Source: JBCCXL01 sp039191605 (GTDB taxonomy: Bacteria; Acidobacteriota; Thermoanaerobaculia; Multivoradales; JAHZIX01). From it: a stretch of DNA of 64,000 nt. Made by a program: the position numbers and the translations under genes. Below the pieces are notes generated by a model. It saw only the letters and a program-made list of their open reading frames with translations, had not been told where the DNA came from and ran no database searches. Positions 48,883-59,100 of this stretch are shown in pieces. Position 1 is the first letter of the stretch. Every line of letters starts with the position of its first letter. The stretch spans positions 1-64,000 of the forward strand of contig JBCCXL010000014.1 in assembly GCA_039191605.1 (NCBI GenBank), written 5' to 3'.

Positions 48883-51800
48883 ATGTCCCAGGCTACCCTC
48901 GAAGGCTTCTCTCTATCGGCTCAGCAGCGTCGTCTGTGGGCGCTCTCGGCCGCGTCGCCGCGGGTTGCGATCGCCCTCACCCTGACTGGCGCCGGGGCAA
49001 AGGACCCGGCGGCTCTGGGGCAGCGCCTGGAGGCCGCCCTAGGGGCGGTGCGGGATCGTCACGAGATTCTGCGCACCCGATTCGCCACCCTGCCGGGAAT
49101 GAGCGTGCCGCTCCAGGTCCTGGAGGAAGAGCCCTCCCCGGTGGCGGTGGTGGTGGCCCATCCCGAGAGCTCCGCCGAAGCCTCCCTAGAGGCCTTCTGC
49201 GGGAAGCTTTGGGAAGAACACCGCAAGACCAGCGTGGACGCCTCTGCGGGCCCGCTGCTGCGGGCCAGCCTGGTTCCCGTGGGGGACGATAGCTGTCGCC
49301 TGATACTCAGCTGGCCGGCGCTGGTGGGAGACGGACCGACGGCCCTGCGCGTCGTCGAAGAGCTCGGCGAGGAGCTGGCGGGGAGCGGTGCGGAAGAGGA
49401 AGACCCGGCCCAATATGCCGACTTCGCGGAGTGGCAGGACGAGCTGACCTCCTCCGACGAAGGGGCCCAGGACCGAGCCTATTGGGAGAGCTGGCGCGCC
49501 TCTGCCGCCTCGGCGGAGGACGGCGGCGAAGCTCCTTGGATCTCGGTGCTGGCGCCGACGGCGGGCACCGACGGCACTCTGCCGGCGAGGCTGGACCTTG
49601 CGCTCCCGCTGGAAAATCTCGAGACCTTCGACGGCAGCCTCAGCGCCCGCGACGATCAGCTGGCGGTGACCGCCGAACTAGCGGTGGCCCTGGAAGCGGT
49701 GCTCGGCCGATGGTGCGCGCGACCGGCGGCGGTGGCGGTGGTGCTCGACGGCCGCACGGTGGAGGATCTGGCGGACGCCTGTGGTCCCTTCGCCCGCCCG
49801 CTGCCGCTGCGGCCGGTGGCCGCCGCCGGCAAGACTCTGGAGAGCGCCGCGGCGGAGCTGCGGGAAACCCTGGAAGCTCATCGCGAGCGCCAGGACAGCC
49901 TCCACTGGCCGGGGCTGGAGAGCGCCACCGGGATTCCCTTCCCCTTCCAGCTGGAGGTGCTGTGGGCGCCTTCCGCCGCCGCCTTCGGTGAGCAGCTGAG
50001 CTATCGGATCGACGCCCTGGAGACGGCGGCGGAGCCCCATCAGCTGGGCCTGCGGGTGCTCCTCGGCACAGCGGTAGCGCCGGCGGCCCGCGCTCGCCTC
50101 GGGGTCGCGACGGAGAATCCCGCGGCGGCAGAGGAGCTGGCCGCCGCCATCGCTGCCGCCCTCGAGACGGTGGCCGCCGCCGCCGGTGCCCTGACCTCGC
50201 CGCCGCTGACGGCGATTCCGGCCCTGGCGCCGTCGACCCATCGCCGGGTGGTGGAGGAGTGGGCTCGCGGTGCGGAACAGGGCGGCGAAGAAGCCGCCGA
50301 AGGCTCTTGGGACAGTCTGCCTCAGCGCTTCCTGCGGCTGGCGCTAGAGCAGCCGAAGGCCCCGGCGGTGGTGGAGGCGGACGGCACGGTGGTGTCCCGA
50401 GAAGAGCTCGCCACACGGTCGCTGGCGGTCGCTGAGGCGCTGCAGGATCTCGGCGTTGGTCCGGAGTCCGTGGTGGCTCTGCTGGTACCCAGGGACTCCG
50501 CCGCCGTGGCGGCGATCTACGGCTGCTGGCTCGCCGGCGCCGCCTACCTCCCTCTAGACGCCACCCTGCCTCCGGCGAGGCTGGCCTTCCTGCTGCGAGA
50601 CGCCTCCGCAGCGGCGTTGCTGATGAGCGCCGCTGAAGGCAGCTACGAGGAGCTGCAGCGGGCCGCGGAGGAGGAGAGAGTGGATCTGCCGACGGCCATC
50701 GCGGTGGACGAGCTGGAGCCCACGGAGCTGGTGGGAGTTTCGCCGCCGGTGCACCGGGAGAGCCTGGCCTACGTGCTCTACACTTCCGGTTCCACCGGCC
50801 GGCCGAAGGGCGTGATGGTGCGCCAGGGTGGTCTCAGCACCCTATTGGAGGCCCTGGAGACCAAGGTCTACGGACCTCTCTTCGCTGCCCGCAGCGGGGC
50901 TCCGCCGGTGGTGGGAGTCAACGCCTCTCTGGCCTTCGACGCCTCCGTCAAGCAGCTGATTCAGCTCGCCGCCGGCAGGACCCTCTGCCTGGTGCCGGAG
51001 GCGCTGCGGCTGGACGCCCCGGGCCTGCTGAGCTTCCTCGCGGAGCGCCAGCTGGAGGTCCTGGATCTCACTCCCACTCAGCTGCGGCTGCTGCGCTCCG
51101 CCGGCCTGGAGGAATCCCCCGCCGCCGCGCCTCGCCTCACCCTGGTGGGAGGCGAGGCCCTGGATCAGGGCTCCTGGGAGTGGATCGTCGGCCCCGCGGC
51201 GGCCGCCGATCGGGTGTTCTTCAACGTCTACGGCCCCACCGAGACCACGGTGGACGCCACCGCTCGGCGGGTCAGCGCGGTGCAGCAGGGCAAGGCCGGC
51301 TCCCGCGGCGGCTCGCTCCTCGGCGGCCCCCTGCCGGGGGTGGGGACCTGGGTGGTGAACGCGGCTCTGGAGCCGCTGCCGCCGGGGGTGCCCGGCGAGC
51401 TGGCCATCGGCGGTGGCGGCCTGGCTCGCGGCTATTTCCGTCGCCCCGGGCTCACCGCCCAGCGCTTCGTGCCGAACCCCTTCGCGGTGAACCCCGGCGA
51501 GCGTCTCTACCTGAGCGGCGATAGCGCCCGCTGGGTGCTCTCGTCCCCACCCGCCAACGGTGCGGTGACCACCTTCGCCGAGCTGGAATACCTCGGACGC
51601 CGCGATCATCAGGTCAAGGTGCGCGGGGTGCGCATGGAGCTCGGTGAGGTCGAGGGGGTGCTGGCGGAGCATCCCGGCGTGGCGGCGGCGGCGGTGGGGC
51701 TGCGGGCCGCCGCCGGCGGTGACGAGCGCCTGGTGGCCTGGGTGGAGGCCCGCTCCGGCTGGATGCCGGACGTCGGCGGCCAGCAGCGCTTCTCGCTGCC

Positions 51801-53154
51801 CAACGGCCTGGCGGTGGCTCACCGCAACCGCAACGAGACCGAATACCTCTACCTGGAGATGTTCCAGGAGCGCACCTACCTGCGCCACGGCATTCGCCTG
51901 CCTCAGGACGCCCAGGTGGTGGACGTCGGCGCCAATATCGGCATGTTCTCGGTGCTGGTGGCGCGCCTCGCCCCGGGCGCTCGGGTGCTGGCCTTCGAGC
52001 CGGTGGGGCCGATCTACGACACCCTGTCCGCCAACCTCGAGCTCTACGGCGGCGGTGCCGTCACCGCCCTGCCCTTCGGCCTGTCGGAAGAAGAGGGGGA
52101 GGCGGAGCTGCTCTTCTATCCCCGCTACACCATGATGTCCGGCCTCGCCGAGCGGGCGGCGCCGGAGGACGAAGCGGAGGTGGTGAAGCGCTTCCTCGAT
52201 AACCAGCGTCAGCAGGGGGAGAGCGGCGCCGACGAGCTGCTGGCCCACGCCGACGAGCTGCTGGAAGGCCGCTTCGAGGGAGAGCGCCTAACGGCCCGCC
52301 TGCGGCGGCTCTCGGACGTGCTGCGGGAGCACCCCCTGGAGCGCATCGACCTGCTGAAGATCGACGTCCAGCGGGTGGAGCCGGAGGTCCTCGGCGGCAT
52401 CGACGACGAGCACTGGCCGCGCATCCACCAGGTGGTGATGGAGCTGCACGACGAGAGCGGCGGCGAGGGCACGGTGGCGCAGGTTCGAGAGCTGCTGGAA
52501 TCCCGCGGCTTCGAGGTCTACACCGAGCAGGACCCGCTGCTCGAGGGCACCGATCGCTGGAATCTGTGGGCGGCGCGTCGCGGCGAGGGCTTCGGCCTCG
52601 CCCCCGGAGCCCCCGCGGTGGACGCTCCCCTGCACCTGGAGGGGATGCCGGGGATGATCGACGAGGACTCTCTGCGGGCCCACCTGCGGCGCCTGCTGCC
52701 GGAGACCATGATCCCCGCCTCCCTGCTGCTGATCGACGCTCTGCCGGTGACCTCCCGGGGCAAGGTGGATCGGGCGGCGCTGCCGGATCCCGAATCCTTA
52801 GCGCCGCAGCAGCGGCGGCGCTACATCGCTCCGGCGACCCGCGCCGAGGAGGTGGTGGCGAAGATCTGGGCGGAGGTGCTGGGGGTCGATCAGGTCGGCG
52901 CCCACGACAACTTCTTCGACCTCGGCGGGCATTCCCTGCTGGTGGTGGAGGTCCACGGTCGCCTGCGCCAGAGCTTCGAGCGGGAGATCACCATGCTGGA
53001 CCTTTTCCAGCACCCGACGGTGGCGGACCTCGCCGCCTTCCTCACCGCCGAGGGGGATGAGGAGAAGGAAGACGCCCTGGCGGGGGTGGACGATCGAGTC
53101 GCTCGCCAGAAGGCGGCGCGGCGCAAGGCGCAGCAGCGACGAGGTCGCTCGTGA
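48883..53154 (+). CDS. NRPS module: pseudo-C, A(Glu) with embedded FkbM-type methyltransferase, PCP
   Basis: 1,423 residues. Residues 1 to about 440 look like a condensation domain (YADFAEWQ present), but the HHxxxDG site reads SWPALVGDG (from Ser143), so the catalytic His pair is gone. The adenylation domain (about 470-1290) has YTSGSTGRPKG and, by hand alignment to GrsA, the code DAKDLGVVDK, identical to the one I know for surfactin Glu1. Between the A8 block (RGVRMELGEVEG) and the C-terminal KVDRAALPD lies a methyltransferase insertion (about 955-1230) with VVDVGANIG (1012-1020) and LKIDVQRVEPEVLGGI, the FkbM pattern of O-methyltransferases. The PCP has LGGHS with Ser1351; a basic tail follows. 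It presumably loads Glu and O-methylates it on a side chain hydroxyl or carboxyl (inference). The active condensation domain is probably C4 of the first synthetase. Confidence 0.88.
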   Translation: MSQATLEGFSLSAQQRRLWALSAASPRVAIALTLTGAGAKDPAALGQRLEAALGAVRDRHEILRTRFATLPGMSVPLQVLEEEPSPVAVVVAHPESSAEASLEAFCGKLWEEHRKTSVDASAGPLLRASLVPVGDDSCRLILSWPALVGDGPTALRVVEELGEELAGSGAEEEDPAQYADFAEWQDELTSSDEGAQDRAYWESWRASAASAEDGGEAPWISVLAPTAGTDGTLPARLDLALPLENLETFDGSLSARDDQLAVTAELAVALEAVLGRWCARPAAVAVVLDGRTVEDLADACGPFARPLPLRPVAAAGKTLESAAAELRETLEAHRERQDSLHWPGLESATGIPFPFQLEVLWAPSAAAFGEQLSYRIDALETAAEPHQLGLRVLLGTAVAPAARARLGVATENPAAAEELAAAIAAALETVAAAAGALTSPPLTAIPALAPSTHRRVVEEWARGAEQGGEEAAEGSWDSLPQRFLRLALEQPKAPAVVEADGTVVSREELATRSLAVAEALQDLGVGPESVVALLVPRDSAAVAAIYGCWLAGAAYLPLDATLPPARLAFLLRDASAAALLMSAAEGSYEELQRAAEEERVDLPTAIAVDELEPTELVGVSPPVHRESLAYVLYTSGSTGRPKGVMVRQGGLSTLLEALETKVYGPLFAARSGAPPVVGVNASLAFDASVKQLIQLAAGRTLCLVPEALRLDAPGLLSFLAERQLEVLDLTPTQLRLLRSAGLEESPAAAPRLTLVGGEALDQGSWEWIVGPAAAADRVFFNVYGPTETTVDATARRVSAVQQGKAGSRGGSLLGGPLPGVGTWVVNAALEPLPPGVPGELAIGGGGLARGYFRRPGLTAQRFVPNPFAVNPGERLYLSGDSARWVLSSPPANGAVTTFAELEYLGRRDHQVKVRGVRMELGEVEGVLAEHPGVAAAAVGLRAAAGGDERLVAWVEARSGWMPDVGGQQRFSLPNGLAVAHRNRNETEYLYLEMFQERTYLRHGIRLPQDAQVVDVGANIGMFSVLVARLAPGARVLAFEPVGPIYDTLSANLELYGGGAVTALPFGLSEEEGEAELLFYPRYTMMSGLAERAAPEDEAEVVKRFLDNQRQQGESGADELLAHADELLEGRFEGERLTARLRRLSDVLREHPLERIDLLKIDVQRVEPEVLGGIDDEHWPRIHQVVMELHDESGGEGTVAQVRELLESRGFEVYTEQDPLLEGTDRWNLWAARRGEGFGLAPGAPAVDAPLHLEGMPGMIDEDSLRAHLRRLLPETMIPASLLLIDALPVTSRGKVDRAALPDPESLAPQQRRRYIAPATRAEEVVAKIWAEVLGVDQVGAHDNFFDLGGHSLLVVEVHGRLRQSFEREITMLDLFQHPTVADLAAFLTAEGDEEKEDALAGVDDRVARQKAARRKAQQRRGRS

Positions 53155-56100
53155 GCCAGAAGCATTCCAGCGTCGCCGTGGATCTGGAGGATTTGCCGGA
53201 GCCCCTAGCGGACGCCATCGCCATCGTCGGCCTCGCCGGCCGCTTCCCCGGGGCTGACGACATCAGCACCTATTGGAGCAACCTGCGGGAAGGAGTGGAG
53301 TCGGTGCGCTTCTGGACTCCCGAGGAGCTGGAGGACGCCGGGATCCCGCCGCTGCTGGCGCGGGATCCGGGCTACGTCCCGGCCCTCGGCGCCCTCTCCG
53401 ACATCGCCGGCTTCGACGCCGGCTTCTTCGGCTTCAATCCCCGGGTCGCCACCACCATGGATCCGCAGCAGCGGCTCTTCCTGGAGTGCTGCTGGCACGC
53501 CCTGGAAGACGCCGCGGTGGACGCTTCTCGCTTCGACGGCCCCATCGCCGTCTACGGCGGCGCCAGCCTCAACAGCTACCTGCTCCACGCCATCGGGCGC
53601 GGGGTGGACTTCATCTCCGCGGTGGGAGACCTCCAGGCGGCGATCGGCAACCGCACCGATCACCTCGCCCCCTCGGTGGCCTATCGCCTGGGCCTCAAGG
53701 GGCCGGCGGTGACGGTGCAGACCACCTGCTCCACCTCTCTGGTGGCGGTGCACCTGGCCTGTCAGGCGCTGCTGGACTACCAGACGGATCTCGCCATCGC
53801 CGGTGGAGTGCGGGTGCAGGTGCCCCAGGAGGGGGGCTACGTCCACGAGACCGGGGGCATCTTCAGCCCCGACGGCCACTGCCGACCCTTCGATGCGGCC
53901 GCCGCCGGAACTCTAAACGGCAACGGCGTCGGCACCGTGGTGCTGGCGCGGCTGGAGGATGCGCTGACCCAGGGCCTGCCGGTGCGGGCGCTGATTCTGG
54001 GGTCGGCGATCAACAACGACGGCGACGACAAGGTGGGCTACACCGCTCCCAGCGTCGACGGTCAGGCGCAGGTCATCGCCCTGGCCCAGGGCATCGCCGG
54101 CGTCACGCCGCGGGAGATCAGCTACATCGAGACCCACGGCACCGCCACGCCGCTGGGGGATCCCATCGAGATCGCCGCCCTGCGGCGGGTGTTCTCCAAG
54201 GACGGCGACAGCGGCCGCACCACCCTGGGGGCGGTGAAGTCGAATTTCGGTCATCTCGATACCGCCGCCGGCATCGCCGGATTGATCAAGACGGTGCTCG
54301 CCATGGAGGCCCGGGAGCTGCCGCCGACGCTGCACTTCCAGCAGGCCAACGCGGCCCTGGAGCTGGAGGCCAGCGGCTTCGAGGTGAGCTCCCAGCTGCA
54401 GCCCTGGGAGGCCCCCAGCGCCGGTGGCCGAGAGCTGCCGCGGCGGGCGGGGGTCTCTTCCTTCGGCATCGGCGGCACCAACGCCCACCTGGTGCTGGAG
54501 GAGGCGCCGGAGATCCTCCGCGGCCGATCCGGCGGAGAGTCTCGGGAGTGGCAGATGCTGCTGCTCTCGGCGCGCTCCAGCGCCGCCCTGGAGGACGCCA
54601 CCCAGCGCTTCGCGACTTTCCTCGCCGAATCCTTAGAGGAGCGTCAGGGGGTCTCCGATGAGGGTGCCGAGGGCGACGCGGAGCAAGAGCGACGGGAGCT
54701 GGCGGATATCGCCTACACCCTGAAGGCCGGGCGCCGACCCTTCGAATTCCGCCGCGCGGTGCTCTGCCGCAGCCTCGAAGAGGCGGTGCAGCACTTCCAG
54801 AGCCTCGATCCCCGGCACGTCTTCACCAGCCTGCGGGAGCCCCGCAAGCGGCCGCTGGTCTTCCTGCTGCCGGGCCAGGGCTCCCAGCATCCGGGGATGC
54901 TCGCGGAGCTCTACCGCAACGAGGCGGAGACCCGCCGCTGGCTCGATCGCGGCGCCGAGGTGCTGGCGGCCCTGCCGGCGGATCTGGGCGGCTGCACGGA
55001 TCTTCTGGAGCGCATCTTCGACGGTGATGCCGAGGCCCTGCGGCGCACCGACCTCGCCCAGCCGGCGCTCTTCATCGTCGAATACGCTCTCGCTCGCCAG
55101 TGGATGGAGTGGGGCGTGGCTCCCTCCGCCCTGCTCGGTCACAGCATCGGAGAATACGTCGCCGCGGCCCTGGCGGAGGTCTTCACCTTCGAGCAGGGCC
55201 TGAGGCTGGTAGCCCGCCGCGGACAGCTGGTGCAGAGCCTGCCGGGAGGCTCCATGGTGAGCGTCCACGCCGACGAGAATCGCCTCCAGGAGCTGCTGGC
55301 GACGCTGCGCCGGGAGGGCCACATCCTCGACCTGGCGGCGATCAACCGCCCCGGGGTCGGGGTGGTGGCAGGCAGCGAAGGGGCCACCGCCGCTCTGCGG
55401 CAGCGGCTGGAGGAAGAGGGCTGGATCCACCGCGCCCTGCACACCTCCCACGCCTTCCACTCGGCGATGATGGAGCCCGCCCAGGAGGGCTTCCGCCGCG
55501 CCTTCGAGGGCATTGAGCTTCAGGCGCCGAAGATTCCCTTCGTCTCCAACGTCAGCGGCGAGTGGATCCGCGACGAAGAGGCCACCAGTCCGGACTATTG
55601 GGTGCGCCACCTGCGGGCCACGGTGCGCTTCAGCCAGGGGCTGGAGCAGGTGCTGGAGGAGGCCTCGGCGGTGCTGTTGGAGGTCGGGCCCAACACCCAC
55701 CTGGCGACCCTCGCCCGCCAGCATCCCGCTCGCGGCGCCGACCACGTGGTGCTCTCCAGTCAGCGCCACGCCCGGGAAGAGGCGGCGGATGTCGAGGCCC
55801 TGCTCACCGCCGCCGCCCGTCTGTGGCTCGCCGGGGTGCCGCTGAATTGGGAAACCTTCTACGCCCAGCAGCAGCGCCTGCGGCGCTCCCTGCCGGGCTA
55901 TCCCTTCGAGCATCGCCGCTACTGGATCGAGGCCGGGGCGGCGGCGCCGGGATTCAGCGCCACCGCCGGGGCGGTAGCCCCCGGCGGCCGGGCGGCGGAT
56001 CCCGCCCATTGGTTCTACCTGCCGGCGTGGCGCCGCGCTCCCCTCAGCGGGGACGGCGCGCTGCCGACCTCGGTGCTGCTGCTCACCGCCGAGGAGGATT

Positions 56101-59100
56101 CCCCCTCGGCGCGGCTGGGGCAGGCTCTCGAGGAGCGATTGCGGGCCGCCGGCGCGGACGTGCGGCGCCAGGCCCTGGTTCTCCAGCCAGCGGAGGGTGC
56201 TGACGGGCTTCCCGCCGGGGAGCGGCGGACCTACGAAAGCCTGCTGGCGGAGGGCCCAAACTCAGAGCAGCCAGCCCCAGAGAGAATCGTCAGCCTGCTG
56301 GCGGTGAGCGGCGACGAGGCGCGCCACGAGGCGGCGGCGCAGGGCATGCAGCGCTACGCCTTCGACGCCCACTTTCTTCTGCTCCAGGCGCTGGCGGAGG
56401 GCGCCCTCGGCGGCGAGGGCGATTCGGTGCCGCGACTGGAGGTGGTCACCGACGGGGCCCAGGAGGTCCTCGGCGGCGAGCTGCGCTGGCCGGAGAAGGC
56501 CTTGGTGCAGGGGCCGGTTCGAGTAGGGCCGAAGGAGATTCCGGGCCTGGTGACCCGGGCGGTGGATCTCGAGCCGGGGCTGACCACCGAAGACTTCGAC
56601 TCGGCGGCGGATCGCCTGCTGGCGGAATGGCGTCAGCCGGAAGCCGCCGGGGCCATCGTCGCCTGGCGCGGCGACCGCCGCTGGCAGGAGAGCTTCGAGT
56701 CGGCGCCGCTGGCGCCTCCCGCGGCCTCTTCCACGACAGGATCAGGCGACTCCTCGTCTCCCGCCGTGACGAAGGGGCTGCGCCCCGGCGGCGTGGTGCT
56801 GCTCACCGGCGGCTTCGGCGGCATGGGCCGCACTTTCGCCGCGGAGCTGATCCGCCAGGTCCAGGCCCGCATCGTGCTGGTGGGCCGACGGGATCCCTCC
56901 ACCCCGGCCTATGGGGAAGTGGTGGAGGAACTGGAGGCCCTCGGCGGAGAAGTGCTGGCGCTGCAGGGAGACATCGGCTCCCCGGGAGCCTGGGAGCCGC
57001 TGCTGGACGCCGTCGAGGAGCGCTTCGGCGCCCTCCACGGGGTGGTCCACGCCGCCGGCGTGCCCCCCACCAGCCCGCTGATGTTCAAGACTCTGGAGGA
57101 GGCCCGGGAGGCCCTCGGCGCCAAGGTGGCGGGCACCCTGGACCTGGATGCCGCCATCGCCCGTCGCCCCTGGGCGGCGGATCTGGACTTCGTGCTGCTG
57201 TGCTCCTCCCGCGCCGCCTTCCTGGCGCCGCCGGCCTCGGTGGACTACACCTCCGCCAACGCCTTCCTCGACGCCTTCGCCCTGCACCGTGCTTCCTCCG
57301 GTTCCGAGGGACCGGCAGTCCTGGCGGTGAATTGGTGCGGCTGGCGGGACGTCGGCATGCTGGCGGCGGCGGCCCAGAGCGGCGACGGTCCGGTGGATCC
57401 CGCCGTCGGCCGCCCGGAGCCCGTGGACTACCCCTTCTTCGATCGCCGCTTCAGCGCCGCCGCTACCGCCTCGCGGCCGGCGGTGCACACCTTCGAGCTG
57501 GAGGTCAGCCCCCGCACCCATTGGCTGCTGGACGACCACCGCATCGGCGGCCACGCGGTGGTCGCCGGCACCACCTACCTGGAGCTCGCCCGAGCGGCGG
57601 CGGTGGAGTTGGGCCTCGAAGGTCCGATGGACCTGGTGGACGTCTTCTTCCTCACCCCGGTGCGCCTGCGGGACGAGGAGTCCCGCACCCTGCGGGTGAA
57701 GCTGGAGGAGCGCGGCGACGGCGGCTACGACGTCGAGGCCGCCAGCCGCATCCTCACCGAGGGGGAGGATCGCTGGGAGAACACGGTGGTGTTCCAGCTT
57801 CACCCGGCAGAGGTCCATCCAGAAGAGGGATCCGCGGCGCAGACTGACACGGAGGCCGACGCGGAATCCTCCGTGGATCAGAGTGCCGAAGCGCGGCGAG
57901 CCCGCCTCGAAGAGCTGCGCCGCCGCACCAGCGAGGGACGCTCGGTGGCGGCGGTGGAGGACGAGCTGCGGGAGGATCTCGGTCCCCGCTGGCAGAACGT
58001 TGCCCAGGTCTTCCACGGCGATCAGGAGGTTCTCGGCGTGATGGAGCTGGGGGCGCCGTACCACGGCGACCTGGAGGCCATGCGCCTGCACCCCTCGCTG
58101 CTGGACCGGGCGGTGAGCCTCGGCGTCAACTACCTCGCCGGGGACGTTCCGGACGAGTTCTATCTGCCCATGGCCTATCGCCGGATTCGGGTGCTGGAAG
58201 ATCTTCCGGCCCGCTTCCTGGCCCACGTGCGGCGCATCGATACCGGCACCCAGGAGAAGGAGACCCTCTCCTTCGCCGTGACCCTGCTGAGCGAAGAGGG
58301 GCAGGTGCTGGTGGACATCGACCACTTCAGCCGCAAGCGGGTGAGCGACGCCTGGGCGCAGCTGCGGGACATGGTGGCCAAGGAGGGCGGCACCCCCGCC
58401 ACCGGAGCTTCCGCGTCGCCGGTCGCTGGCGCCGCGGCCAGCGAGGACTCCGGCGGCAGCGCCGACGAGGCCCTGCGCTCGGCCCTCTCCCCAGAAGAGG
58501 GGGCGGACGCCTTCCTGCGCCTGCTGGGGGCCCTGGACCGCGGCCGGGCGGTGGTCTCGCCGACCCATCTGGATTCCGATCGCGCCGCCGCCGCGGCGGT
58601 GCGGGCGGAGGACTTCGCCACCGATCTCGGCGGCGACTCCGAGGAGGCGGAGGCCCACCCCCGGACCCTGGATACGGAATACGTCGCCCCCTCCAGCGCG
58701 CTGGAAGAGATCCTCGCGTCGCTGTGGAGCCAGGCCCTTGGGGTCTCGCCGGTGGGCGTTCAGGACAATTACTTCGAGCTCGGCGGCGACTCCGTGCTGG
58801 GGGTGCAGATCATCGCCCGGGCGCGCTCCCAGGGAGTGGAGATCCTGCCGAACCAGCTCTTCGAGTACCAGACCATCGCCGAGCTGGCGGCGGTGCTGGC
58901 GGCCTCTGGAGTGGAGGTCGGAGAAGGCGCGGCGCCCGCCGGGCCGCCGCTGGAGCCCCGCTCCCCGGAGACCCCGCTGCCTCTCTCCCTCTCCCAGCAG
59001 CGGCTGTGGTTCCTCCACAGTCTCGATCCCCACAGCCCGGCCTACCATCTCTCCTGCCCGCTGCGCCTCGACGGCGAGCTGCGGCATCGCGAGCTGGCCC

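Noticed and set aside
45900..48900. The two synthetases as one gene broken by a frameshift
   Set aside because: Two intact oxygenase genes with good ribosome binding sites lie between them, and each synthetase has its own start and end.
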